Source: Cyclospora cayetanensis
Taxonomy: Eukaryota > Apicomplexa > Conoidasida > Eucoccidiorida > Eimeriidae
Reading direction: 5' to 3'
Length of the DNA stretch: 64,000 bases
Assembly: GCF_002999335.1 (NCBI RefSeq)
Contig: NW_020312144.1
Coordinates: 1 to 64,000 of the forward strand
The notes beneath the pieces were generated by a model. The model worked only from the letters and a program-made list of their open reading frames with translations. It was not told where the DNA came from and did not search any database. The first letter of the stretch is position 1, and every line of letters starts with the position of its first letter. Made by a program: the position numbers and the translations under genes. Below, piece after piece: positions 1 to 12,400 of this stretch.

Positions 1-188
1 AAGAACACGCGAAGTGACTAAGGCAACGGCGAGAGAAAGGACGAAAGATAATACAGCACCAACTAAACAAAGCGAGAACGAGAAAACAAGAAAGACAGAG
101 CGAAGACCTGGAATCAAAGAAATAATGAAAAAGAAACAGAACAAATGAAGAACCGGAGGAATCACATACAACGAAAAAGAAAGATAGT

Positions 189-249
189 CAGAAAGACAAA
201 CACAGACACAGACAGACCAACGGACATGGACTGAGAAAGAGACAGACAC

Positions 250-290
<41 letters not shown>

Positions 291-350
291 GACAGAGACA
301 GAGAGAGACACAGAGAGAGAGAGACAGAGAGACAGAGACAGAGAAGAAGG
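189..350. repeat. CAGA/GA microsatellite
   Basis: Tandem CAGA units followed by GA-rich sequence. Both strands stay open only because the repeat lacks stop codons, giving Leu/Ser/Val/Cys-rich translations that are not believable proteins. The rest of the first 1.6 kb shows no gene I can support. Confidence 0.9.
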
Positions 351-1139
351 CACTTAAGGCCTTCTGGAACGGTGGATGGATGCGAGCACACGTCGATGCC
401 GCTACAGCTGTCTGTAAGACACTTGACAAATCTTTGAAGCGACATCCGAAGAAAGAGTAAAAGCGATCACCAATACATGGGCCGAAGGAGAAGCGGCCTT
501 TGCAGTCGTACCTCAGTAGCGACTTCCCAATGTGTCACAACAGGAAATCTCAAAATCCATTTGTACACGGCGAGCTCCTTCTCGAGCATTCGCTGCCCTA
601 CGCACACAGCAGATGTGCGCATTGTGTTTCTACGCATACAGCAGATGTGCGCATTGCGTTGAGGGTGTAAAAAGAAAGCATCAGGGGGAATAATATGTCG
701 CTCAGGACTGTGGGCGAATCATGTTGCTGAATCCTTTGATTGCGAAGCATCTCAGGCAGGAGGGATGCATCCGAGACGCGAGAATGCAGTGGCAGAGACT
801 TTTTCCATGTCTTAGGCCCTCAAACAGTTGCACACCGCAAAGCCTTGCCTGCGGTGCGGTCAAGTGTAACAACAATGCAGTCAACTTCTCTTAGGCGGGC
901 ACATCTCGAATCTTTTGAAGAGGACGAGTAGCCTGCACCAGCTTGCGCTCGTGTGTCAGCCTCTTCTCCTGTCGCGTCTCCGGAGGCAGTGCTCTCCAGA
1001 GTAGACACTACCAAGCTGCAAATCTGCTGAGACGTTTCCATGCCTTCTTCTGTCATCAGAAAGGAAGGAGTGAGGTCGCCTACGGCAGTAGCAGTCTCCC
1101 TGGGGCTTTGCAACAAAAACACAATCTCCGCTGCGCACA

Positions 1140-1340
1140 TGAACATGCATACATGCATGCACACAGACACGTACACATATATTCACACATATACACTTCC
1201 ACGCATAGTTACACACTCACTTACACACGCACTTACACACACTTACACATTAACACACACATACACTTACACACATAGTTACACACGTAGTTACACACAT
1301 AAACACACCCACTTACAACATATGCACTTGCATACACATA
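1140..1340. repeat. CA / TTACACA satellite
   Basis: Imperfect arrays of ACACAT, TTACACAC and ACACACA units, flanked at 1550-1600 by short TATA/TAGA runs. It lies downstream of the secreted-protein gene on the minus strand. No coding potential beyond repeat translation. Confidence 0.85.
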
Positions 1341-1624
1341 AACACACACAGACCCCTTCGCACGATCCAATATCTATGGCAATGCCACACACGCAGCAGG
1401 CCCTTATGCTGAATGGCTTTTACGCGCATACATACTCGCCTCTCCACTTGGGGACGGTGGGAATTCTGCCCCAAGACGGCACATAGAGAACGCTTTAAGG
1501 AAGCGGGAAATAGTAACACGTTTGCTAGCCTGCATGCCTTTACAAATAGGTACAAATATATATACCTATAGATAAATATATATCTATAGACAGACGTAAA
1601 CACGCATGCGCCAACGCGCATGCA

Positions 1625-3100
1625 CTAGCGTTGCGACAGCCAGAAAAGCACACGAAAAAGACACAAAGGATGGAGCACGCCATTGACGGCGGGAAAAGCG
1701 ATGGGATCGGGGTGCCCGAGGAGATGCCATGGTGATGCAGAACGCGTCAAGAAGTCAATTGTGAGATAAAGAGTTGATGAAATGCTTAAAGGCAAAGAAG
1801 GCAGCATGCGCACGCTTGCAAGGGGCCTTTTGTGAAGGCTATTAAACAGCAACAGCGCGAGAAGCGGGTGGCCTCTGTTTTTTTTGTAGCCAAGGGGCAG
1901 TAGGGTGTATGGGGTGAGGCACGAGGACTGACGGGAGGCTGCATTGGAAGTGTTATTGGTGCGAAAGCGTTCAACTTCTTTGGCTAGGAGCACAGCTTGC
2001 GCGTCTGCCTCGGAGGCGACATCTGCAGAGCTAGAGGACGCCGCAATCCCCTTCTGGGAGTGGTCGCTTTCTGCAATGTTGGCTGTTTCCTCTTCGTTCA
2101 GGAAGGACTGGGAGGCTTGTGTCACCCCGATGGAGACAGAGACCGTCTTGTTGCTTGTATTTGTGACGAGAAATCTCCTTTCGCTGAACTTTGAGGAACC
2201 GTCTGCAGCATATTTTAGGTGAATGGTGCCTACGCAGGCAGCAGCGAGATAGTCTGCCTGCAGAGTGACACTGCCAATAGTGGGGCGACATTCTGAAGAC
2301 GAGCTTGTTTTTTGGCTGCTCGTGTCGGTGTCTGTGCTTACGAAGGCAGCTTCTGCTGCGTTCGATGACGGCGTTGCTGCTGTCGGGGATGTCGGAATGC
2401 TGTTTGTGGTAGTAGCAGGAGTGGGAGTAGTTATGGGTGTCACCTGTCCAGACACTCCAAGTGTCATGGGGCCATCCGGGGCAGAAGTCATGGAAGACGA
2501 CAACGTGTGCACTGAAGACGATGGGTGCGCTTGGAGGTGATTTGTTTCATGACCTCCCTCCCCGTTATTCCCTCGCCAGTTTTGCTGAGGAGTCCATCGG
2601 TCTGTACGGCCTCTCAACGCCTCCGCGCCGACATCTAAATTCGCTGCCGCTAGAAGGCTTTGCTCAATCGTGTTCTTCTGTGTGGCATCTAGGGCAGCTC
2701 TAGAGGCGGATGTTCCCCCAGTGGCGCTGGCGAGTCGCAAATCGCTCTCTGTCGGTTCCCAAGCTACCGCAGCCGCCTCCTGCATTCCTGGGGGGCTAGA
2801 GTCTCCTCGAGCGTCGAAGGCGCTGACACGCGTGTCATTTCGCTGTGCGTCATCGAGCGATTCAAATGCAGAAGATGGGGGCAGCTCCCCCCTAAGCCTG
2901 GAGCGGCCTGACAACGGGCTCTCTTCTCCCTGGGCAGCAAGGGACCACTCGGTATGACTCCCATCGGGGGGAGAGACTACAGTGTGCCTTTGACTATCGA
3001 GAGGCACTCTGAGCAGAAGTACGCCTTCTGGGAAGAAAGCGATGCCGGCTAGCACCAGTCCAGCACTGCGGGCGCGGGCCAGGCGCATACTCCACGGCAT
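1625..3100 (-). CDS. Secreted or membrane-anchored protein of unknown function
   Basis: One open frame of 491 codons starting at the ATG at 3100. A hydrophobic stretch at about residues 11-30, after a basic start (MPWSMRLARARS), looks like a signal peptide or anchor. The middle (residues ~190-255) is Ser/Thr/Pro-rich, as in surface glycoproteins. Residues ~270-325 look more structured, with alternating hydrophobic residues (GSVTLQADYLAA, ERRFLVTNTSNKTVSV) like beta strands. The last ~100 residues lose this character, so the true end may be an unrecognised intron or an earlier stop. I do not recognise a family. No CAG-type repeats occur, unlike the neighbouring genes. Seen: leader and composition. 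Inferred: secretory route. Confidence 0.5.
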   Translation of the reverse strand: MPWSMRLARARSAGLVLAGIAFFPEGVLLLRVPLDSQRHTVVSPPDGSHTEWSLAAQGEESPLSGRSRLRGELPPSSAFESLDDAQRNDTRVSAFDARGDSSPPGMQEAAAVAWEPTESDLRLASATGGTSASRAALDATQKNTIEQSLLAAANLDVGAEALRGRTDRWTPQQNWRGNNGEGGHETNHLQAHPSSSVHTLSSSMTSAPDGPMTLGVSGQVTPITTPTPATTTNSIPTSPTAATPSSNAAEAAFVSTDTDTSSQKTSSSSECRPTIGSVTLQADYLAAACVGTIHLKYAADGSSKFSERRFLVTNTSNKTVSVSIGVTQASQSFLNEEETANIAESDHSQKGIAASSSSADVASEADAQAVLLAKEVERFRTNNTSNAASRQSSCLTPYTLLPLGYKKNRGHPLLALLLFNSLHKRPLASVRMLPSLPLSISSTLYLTIDFLTRSASPWHLLGHPDPIAFPAVNGVLHPLCLFRVLFWLSQR

Positions 3101-6100
3101 TTTTTGCGGCCTGTGTGTTTGCGAGCAAATAAAAAATATAAATACAAATGGCGGAAAATGCAGATGGTGCTCTAGAGCCTGCGGAATTTCAGGTTCTGCG
3201 GCTTCTCAATTCACAGAACCCTCGCTCGACCCCGACGCCCGTCGCTGTGCTGGATAGACAGTGCAGAGGGGCGGCCTATAAAACCATCCTGAGAGCGAAA
3301 ACACACGTGCGACGGTGTTTTTGGGTAATAAAAAAAAAGAAAACTGTACGGGCACATCGAACGGAGAACCTGCAATCCAGGACTGTGGGGTGGCGGAACG
3401 GAATATCGGGCAACCGCCCGCACTGTGGAAAGAAAATACACTGTAATCGCGGGGTGTTTCTCCAAAAAAAGTAGCTTCGACCGTCTAGAATCAAGGAAGG
3501 CCAGTCTTTCTCACTGGAAGAAGGTCCCCAAGGGGTCAATGCTTAACAGGTGTTAGTGGTTTGTTGGGGGGTTGGCTACCTGATTAAGTCACTGTGTCGA
3601 GTTTCGCTCATGATGTAGTTCAGGATTTTAGCTCGGCACATTCCCTTTAAGTTGCCTTTCTGAAGCTCCATAGAAGGCTCGGGTTTGCGAGAGGATCTGA
3701 GGGTAGGAGGATGGTGTTCTTCGCCTGTGTAACATAGCTTCAGGGGTCCCCCTAAGACCATTGACTGCCCACTGCAATAACGGCTGGCCTTGTAGTTGCC
3801 AAAAGCCGAGCGCCTCAATTATGACTGCCAAATAAGGCCACGCAGATAAACGCCCCCATTTCAAAGGCTCGAAAACACGTTTTCTCCGCCTTAACTCTGC
3901 CGCTATTTCACCCACCCACAGCTCCAGGCGTTCTGAAATTTTTGTGGCCCCTGAACGTTAGTCGGTGACTGACCGACTCCTTAAATGGGCCTCTTTACCA
4001 ACATCCGCCAAGCTGACTCACGCAGAAATACCTTCTCTCAAGATGCTTTAGGTTTCAATTAAAGAGGCCACCCCCTGCGCTCTCGCCCGCACGCCTAGAT
4101 GCGAGCCGCAAGTAGCAGGGATTTGCTGCAACCTCTGCTGTACGTGGATGGCTTTCAAGGCGTAAAGGCTAACTTGCAAGCCGCCAACGCTCTTTCGAGA
4201 GCCCTTTTGACTATGCAGCCATACTTGCCCATTACTGTATAGCTGTCTTGGTTTCGTTTCTCTTGCCAGCTTAGATATATCTCCCTACGAATTGCACCGC
4301 AAATCGTGCTAAGAGAGCTATTTGATAAGGCAACTTGCGGAGAAGTCAGCCATACCTGTACACGCACCAAGCGGTTCTTACTTAAACACGGCGCTGCCAC
4401 CACTACCTCGAACCCCTAAGAACACAGTACCAGCTTAGCAGGGCCCTTCTTAGCAGCTGTGACGCCTTTTTCTGGCTTCTGAGAAACCACGCGGGTGCCC
4501 CAGGCTTTTTAAAAGTCTACGCAGGGAGACGCTCAAGCCAAGCCTCAATACACACCTGATCGAAACTTGTTAAATGCCTCCCAAAAGAGCTCCCTCTTCT
4601 CCCCACCCTAGCACCGCAGACTTTCGGACATGAAGGGGAAGGCGCTCGCTTGCGTGCGCGTATTATCTGCACCTTGCAACCGCACTGCGCATGCACCGCC
4701 AGTTGTTCATGGCCTCTAGCTCACAAGCTTACAACCCTGCTGCTTGCTGCTTTTTGTATCGAGCTCGCGCTACTCTGCAGAAATGAGAACTTCGAACAGA
4801 CGAACCAATTGATCAATTCTTCCCTATTGCTTGATTAAGCTGGACTAATGGTGCATAAAGTACTCAGGTATAGCTTGGCCCGCTACCGGCAAAAAAATCG
4901 CAGCAGAAAATTAAAATTATATCCTGACAGGCTGCGCCCGCTGAAACGAAAGGTGGCGCAAGACGGTGTTGTACGTGCAGCGACGCGGTTGCTGCCGAGC
5001 AGGGCGCATGTGCAGAGGAAGCTTACGGAGGGGTCACATTCGAGTGCTAGCCTTGTAAAACGTATTATGCAGCGAACCCTAGAGCAGCTCAAAAGGGCAA
5101 AGCCGCGGCCAGAGAGATTTGTAAAGTATATTACGTTCGGCTGTCTTTAGAAGATGTGCCTGCTGCTGTGGAACGGAGGAGGCAGCCTCACTGCAGAGGA
5201 CGGTACTACAAATGGGCTTTTGGAGCATGCTGCTTGTGGATAGCACACAGGAATTCGAGAGTTGGCAAGCTGGCTTGGCTGTTCATATCTGTCATATGTT
5301 GCGAAGGAGTGCTCGTTAATTCGCGATTACAAAAGTGAAGGCCGAGTGCGTCAGTATGCCGTGTGCGTCTCGGATTGCATAAATGCTTGACATAGCTCGA
5401 GGGCGAGGCAGTGCCTTCAGATGCTACCTGTCCCGACCCCTCCCCAAATGCCGCAATATCGAGGAGATCGGGGAAAGTAGCTGTTCGAGGGGACCCTGTC
5501 AAACCTTGCATTCGAGAATTCAAAGAAGGGGTTTGTCATGAGCAAGCCCACCCCCTCTAAAGGAACCCTCTGCAGGCACAAGGGTGCACTGCTGTTACGA
5601 TCAGGGCAGGCAGCGAGGCTCCATCGTCTCCATAAGCGCCAGAGCTTTACGGCAAGCACTGTTGCCAGGAGGCCTCACCGTAAGCCAAAGGACGCCAGCC
5701 TCAACCAGCAAGGGCAGCCGCTAGGGGAGGGACTACCACATCCGCTGAAGAGACTCACGCCATAGACTGGTACAGAGGCAGCACTACTACCTCTTCTCGT
5801 TGCGTGCGGCGAAGCAAAGACTCGTGAGCACCGTACGGCACGATAGACAGGCTTAGATCCGTCTAAAGGGGACAAACATATACATATATATACATATACA
5901 TATATATACATATACATATATATACATATACATATATATATATATGTATACGGGCCACTGCACCAATAAACACTATTGTAACGGAGGACGAGGCTGCATG
6001 CCCTCTGGTCCGCTAGTCTGTGGACGGAAGTCTCAAAGAGTAAAGGAGGCACTCCTCTACGCATGCTACTTAGCACTAGCCATACCCCATCAGGCTGGCT

Positions 6101-6495
6101 ACCCTAAGTCGTGTCCAGCTGGAATGTGAAGTGGAAGCAAGCGCTGCATCCGAGCGTCATCACCAGCATCCCAAGAGGCAGTTCACCCTGCTACAGTCTG
6201 CTGTCGTTGCAGCGACGACACCGCACGTTCCGTCATTTTCAATGACAGCGCTGGCTGTCCGCCTAACTGTGTATCTGTCTGCATGTGGGGACTCTAGTTG
6301 CCCACCTTTCAGAGTTCGCTTGGTTCGTAGCTGCTCTCCACCGACTATTCGGGCAGACTCTCTAGGTGGCTTCTAGATTTCTAAGGGCTATTACCCGTAA
6401 CCGCTAAATGCAAACACTGCAACTAAAGTCAATCTCTGTTCGTATCCAGTCCGTTTGCCACTGTGCCAAACCCTTTCTGAGAGGGCTTCTTTGGC
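3101..6495. other. No supported gene; low-repeat sequence
   Basis: About 3.4 kb between the secreted-protein gene and the end of the Hsp70-TPR gene. There is little simple repeat except the TATACA tract near 5.9 kb. Several short open frames exist, but none has family features, splice-consistent neighbours or a leader. Confidence 0.6.
5876..5947. repeat. TATACA/CATATA microsatellite
   Basis: About 70 bp of alternating CATATA and TACATA units ending in pure TA. Confidence 0.9.
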
Positions 6496-9400
6496 CTATC
6501 CAAACATCCTAGAGTACACCTTCTTTTGCTGCTCCTTTTCCGCCTTGATTCGTGCCTCTAGCCGATCCTTCAGCTGCACAGCCACGCAAACAGCACTATT
6601 TCCCAAACCCTCAACAGCCAGCAATGCACCAAAGCGAACCCTCGAAACCAGCTCCCCACCCTCTTACCTTCAAAAAGTCGGCGTCCTCGGGAAGCAGTTT
6701 CAGCGCCTTTTTCACGTCTGCCTGTGCATGCACAACCCCACCCAGACAAATCATGACGCCTAAGTTTAAAGACTCAAAACTTTGAAACCGCTATACGCCT
6801 CAAGCGACAGACCCTCAGAGGCTTACCATGGCGACTGTGTATTCCTTGAGCCGTTCATTTGCTACGGCACGACGGTACATGGCCTTCACGCATTGCGGGC
6901 TGCACACAACGTCATCACGACCACCCACCCCCGAACTCCTCTTCGCAGCACCCGTCTCTCTGTGCCCCAGCAGCCCTCTACAAGGAGGGAAGCGAAGCGT
7001 GTGCATTGGACCTAGCACCTCCTCCAGCAAGCTTTCCGAACCTTCAATCCAGCCGAAAGACTTACTCTTGCTCAAGTGCGGCGTCGCAACTGGCGAGTGC
7101 CTTTTTGGCAAAAGCCTCGTATTGAGGGGCCTTCGGGTTCTGGCCAGTGAGCCGCAGATATGCTTGAGCCAGGTTTAGGTGGAGCGACAGCCGAATGGCT
7201 TCTGTTTCTTCCTTCTCTTGCGGAGACAAATCAAAAACCTTGGCCAGATACTGTAAGCCCTTGACATAGCGCTGAACGGCCAACTCGGTATTTCCATCTG
7301 CGGCAGCAAATGTATGTATGTATGTATGTGTGTGTGTATGGGTTGGTGTGTGTGTGTCGGTGTGTGTCTGTGTGTGTGTGTCGGTGTGTCTGTGTGTCTG
7401 TGTGTGTGTCGGTGTGTCTGTGTGTGTGTCGGTGTGTCTGTGTGTCTGTGTCTGTGTCTGTGTGTGTGCCGGTGTGTCTGTGTGTGTGTCTTTGCGTGTG
7501 TGTGTGTGTCTGTGTGTGTGTCTGTGTGTGTGTCTGTGTGTGTGTGTGTGGGTTGGTGTGTGTGTGTCTGTGTGTGTGTGTGTGGGTTGGTGTGTGTGTG
7601 TCTGTGTGTGTATCTGTGTCTGTGTGTCTGTGTCTGTGTCTCTGTGCATGTAATATGCGCGCACTGTGGGTGCTTGGCCGCATGCATCGCACATATCCCT
7701 CGCAATCGAAAATCCCAAACCCTCAGCTGCCCGTTCGCAAGGGAGCTGTCGCGAGGGCTTTCTATTATGATAAACGTAGAAAAATCGATAATAATGGTAC
7801 CCCACGCGCGTTCGTGATCACCTGTGCACCTGCCAGTCGTCAGTTGTGTAAGCACTGGGAAATGGGGAAAAATCAAAGACGCGAGGTGGGAGTTTAGCGT
7901 TGACGCGCCAGCCAGGACGAACCTTTAAAAAGCTCGTTTGCCTCGTCCTTGTTTTTCTTCGCTCTCTTGATGCACTGAGAATTGGGGAGTTTCACGTCCA
8001 TGTCTTCTTTTGCGTCAGCTCCTCCTGCAGCGGCGGCATGCGACTCGAGCTCTCTGTCCTTCTGCTGCCTCTCCGCTTCGACTGCGGCGAAGTATTCGCT
8101 GCAGTCCTTCTCGAGGGTGTCTTTGACTTGCTGCAACGCCTCGCCGTACGCGTCTGCCGTTGCGCAGTCGTTATCCAAAAGCCAGTGCTCCTTCTGCTTC
8201 AGCATCTCCTTGATGTGAGGTTTGTTTAGGGGGGCCCCTTGGGGTCCTCGCGCTGCGGCTTGGATTTCCAGCAGATACGCCTCGAGGATGTTTCTTTTCT
8301 CGAGTCGCCGCACTTCCGCAGCCTCTATGGCTCCTAGTTTGCTGTCGTCCTCTTGAAGAGTCTGCACACAGACAGATGACAGACAGACAGACAGACAGAT
8401 GACAGACAGACAGACAGATGACAGACAGACAGACAGATGACAGACAGACACACAGATGACAGACAGACACACAGATGACAGACAGATGACAGACACACAG
8501 ATGATACACAGACAGATGAGAGACAGACACTTCTTCCCACCGCGAGAGCTCCCTGGCATTCAAGAAAGCAGCCCTCACTCACAACAGCGCGAAAGCGCAA
8601 GAAGACCAGCGTGCGTCCAGGCGAAGAAGACATCATCACCCCGCTAGCTGGCTAGCTGCGTTCGCGCCTCGATGAAACACGCAAATAACAACTCGCTGCG
8701 TGGAATTCTACGCCGCAGCAAGCTGCCTGCCCACGCGTAACACTCAACCCTCCCTATGCCATGCGTTGACAGGGGACGTTTCGAACCTTCAGAAGCTCTC
8801 CTTGGATATTTCTGAGGATCTCCTCGGCATCAATTACGGGGGAGACGAACGTTAGGCCTGCGGCAAAGCTCGCTGCCCCCATAGCTACCGAACTGGCACC
8901 ATCCAACGTCCGTCTTAGCTTCTTCTTCTGCTGCTGCTCCTGCTGCTGCTGCTCCTGCTGCTGCTCCTGCTGCTCCTGCTGCTGCTCCTCCTGCTGCTCC
9001 TCCCCTGAAAAGGCCTTGTTGACGACCGCAGCAACCCAGGGGATGCGGGAGCCTCCCCCCACAACATCCACAGCCACGACTGCATCCGGAGAAAGGTCGC
9101 ACTGCTTCAGTGCCGCAGCAATGGTGGCGCTGAGAGACGCCTGCATCCGGAGGAACGTACAACGCAACCGTAAACCACCTCAGGCAAGCACAGACTCGGG
9201 GGACAGGATTCGAGCGAGAGACTGCCATCAATCGCAGACCGCATCCAGAGAGAGGCGCTATCCTACACTTCTGCGCGTTCGAGAGCAGTACCGCTGCGGT
9301 TTTCTGCCGCTGTCGTGCAAAAGACAGATTTCCAAAGCGGGTACACACATAAATAGATAGATGTATTCATGCGAAGGGGGTACTACAGCTCAGGCAGAAA

Positions 9401-12400
9401 GGCCGAAAAGAAGCACGAAAGCCAGCGCGGCTTCGAAAGAGGTGACACAATGCGCACAGACAGCGACTTGGCGCACATACATGCGCCAAGAAGAATACAG
9501 TCGCCAGGCTGGGAAAGGCGGACGGCGGCTCGTAAGCGGGCAAAAACGCAAGAATCACGACAGAAAAGTGCTCGTGAAAAGCTCCTCCGCAGAAGCAGAA
9601 CGGCTACAGTATAATTCGAAGCACAGGTCACTCCCCGACGCTCTTCCCCCTACCCCTTTCCCTCCCTTCCCTCGCCTCCCTCCCTCCCCCCCCAAAACAC
9701 CAAACACATACATGCATGCATGCCCTTATTGCATCCGCAGATGCCGTAATGGCAAGCCTATCCGCATGGGGAGCGACGGATTCTCGAACCTCACCCTGAG
9801 AGGCGCGCAAAGGCTTTCAAAGTGCTTGCGCGTCAGTGTCACGTGAAGGTCTTTCTCGTCTTCCAGAAATCCCTCGATGTCGATAGATGAATCCGGCAAG
9901 CCGCTCAAGTGGGTAACTGCACGCGCGCACTGCAGCAACAGCAACAGCAACAGCAGCGGCACACGCAAAAAAAACAGCAGCAGCGGAGTCGCCTTGCAAC
10001 TCGCCAATCAGAGGCGCCAGGAGGTCTCCCCCATGAAGCGTCGCTTTTCCCCTTCCCTCGCTCCTCGCCTCTACCGGCAGCAGCACAAACATTTCTTTCC
10101 AAGGAGCATTCAGACAGACAGAGAGGCATACAGTGCATGCATGCATAGATGCATGCATGCCCTGTATGCCATGCGTGAGACGCAGATTCCCCCTGTCGAG
10201 AGAACAGGCAGCAAGAGCTTTTAAAAGGAGTGTGTTTGTAGATACGTATACAAATACATATATGCATGTGCATATATGTATCTAAATATACTCATGTGTA
10301 TACATATATATATACGCACATATACATATATTTATGTACATATAAAAATGTGTGTGTGTGTGTATGCAGTCGCGCTTGGAGCCATACCGCAGCAAAAAGA
10401 CGCGCAGACTTCTTTGAGTGTTTTTGCACATCCTGGCGGTACAGACGCTTCACCTCTGCAGCCACATCTTCCGCCACCACTGTGATTGCCTGCAGGTAGA
10501 TGCAGCGGCACAGGGGCAGCGAGAGACTCTGTCGCTGCAGGAGTTTCAGCAGCAGCGCTTTCATCATCGACAGAAAAGCAGCCTCTATGCCCAGCGAAAC
10601 ACCAGCCCAATCAAACAACTGCCTGCCTCAGCGACTCCTAGATTCCCGTTGTACTCCACGGCGAGGACTGTGGGGTGAATCTCATCGTCTCCATTCTTTT
10701 CCAGACGGAAGATTTGAACCACGCACTCTGCAAAGCCGACATCTACAATGCCTATATGCAGCTGCTGCGCCTCTGGCAGCTGCTCCTGCTGCTGGAGATC
10801 TAGGAAAGCTCCCGGCAAGTGGCGAGCGCACCAGCAGTTCACGAGGGCAGCAGCGCGAGTGAGAACAGACACAGTCACGCCCTCATGAACCCCTGTCGCT
10901 GCGGCAGCAAGCAGCAGCTGCTCTGTTGCAGCCTCGACGTGGCTGCAAGGAAGCGCAATGGTCAAGGCTGCTGGCTTCCTTGCTCCCTGCAAGTTTGTTC
11001 TCGCTGCAGACAAACCGCTGGAACGCCCTGCCTCGGCGAACGAAATCAAAGTCTTGACAAAGTGACCAATGGCAAGAGTTATGGGAAGCTGGACGCATGC
11101 CACGAAATAATACACACACACACACAGACAGAGAGAGAGATAGAGATACAGGAAAAAAGAAAGAACTAGAAATAGCCGCACTGCATCCCCACACAACGAT
11201 CCTAGACGTACCCCAAAAGGCACGTCGCAACTACCCCTCGTCCTTAGTAGAAAAAGAGAGAGAAAGAAAGAGAGACAAAGAGAGAAAGAAAGAGACAAAA
11301 AGAGAGAGAGAAAGAGAGAAATACAGAGAGAGAGAGAAAGAGAGAGAAAGAGACGCTTCTGCTACATACGGCATTTCCCTGTCAAATTTGGCGTAAGAGG
11401 CGTGAAAAAGATGAGGATCATACCCGCTTTGTTTCCCCATCTGCGCATGGGATTACAATTGCAAGCCCTTGGGGTGTCTCCTCGACTTGAGGCTTCAACA
11501 AGAAGGAGAATCTGTTGAAGAAGGCCTCTGCGTCGGCAAGTGAGCGTATGGATAGCCAGCCAGCCAAGTTTTGCAGGCAGCCTCCAACAAGCGAAAACTG
11601 ACGCGATTCAGCCTCCTCGCCAACTGCCCTGCCAACACAAAAGCAACCACACAGCCTTTGCATTCGTCGTGAAATCGCAAAGTAAGGGGCGAGGGTCCGA
11701 TGGATGTGCGCTTGCAGCGCTTTGCGGGAAGCAGCACGCAGAGACACACACCCAGAGAGTGATGGAGAGAGAGAGCCACACATACAGAGAGTGATAGAGA
11801 GAGAGAGACACACATACAGAGAGTGATAGAGAGAGAGAGACACACATACAGAGAGTGATAGAGAGAGAGAGAGCCACACACCCAGAGAGTGATGGAGAGA
11901 GAGAGCCACACATACAGAGAGTGATAGAGAGAGAGAGACACACATACAGAGAGTGATAGAGAGAGAGAGAGACACACACATACAGAGAGTGATAGAGAGA
12001 GAGAGAGACACACACATACAGAGAGTGATAGAGAGAGAGAGACACACATACAGAGAGTGATAGAGAGAGAGAGACACACACACACTCAGGCTGAAATTAG
12101 CAACGGGCATGTCTCTTGAGAGATCGCCAGTGTGCGTTGGAAGGCCCTTAGCTCCCGGAGGTGAGAATTCCAGAGGCGAGGGGGGGTGCAGTCGCGCTGG
12201 AAACGAGGAAGCGGCTCTGCCAGGAGCTGCGCTGCTCTGCACGGTGGGAAGATCTCTCGCGAAGCCGCGAACGGCATGTGCAGAGTGACTCTGTCACAAC
12301 AAGTTTGCATGAAGCAAGATTCTACCTGGTAATGCCATCAAAGGCCACGGCGCTCGGTGTCGCTCTGTTTGCAAGTCGGTTGACTTCTATGCTGACACTC

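Noticed and set aside
3628..3915. 95-codon minus frame with a basic N-terminus and Trp-rich middle
   Set aside because: No splice-consistent neighbours, leader or family features; expected by chance at this length.
4848..5150. 100-codon Arg/Lys-rich plus frame
   Set aside because: It resembles a small ribosomal protein only in charge. No motif or context supports it.
7062..7876. Open frames of 150-250 codons rich in Thr/His or Cys/Val on both strands
   Set aside because: They run through the TG satellite of an intron. Only the exon at 7297-7066 is real coding sequence.
11745..12082. Regular ~33 bp repeats resembling a CRISPR array
   Set aside because: There are no unique spacers; units abut directly and vary by AG steps. 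The context is a eukaryotic intron.
11418..12242. 274-codon minus frame linking Hsp70 exon 2 with upstream sequence
   Set aside because: Its centre is the intronic minisatellite. The phase 2 donor at 12326 and the acceptor at 11629 give the continuous Hsp70 sequence ([15 protein letters not shown]) without it.
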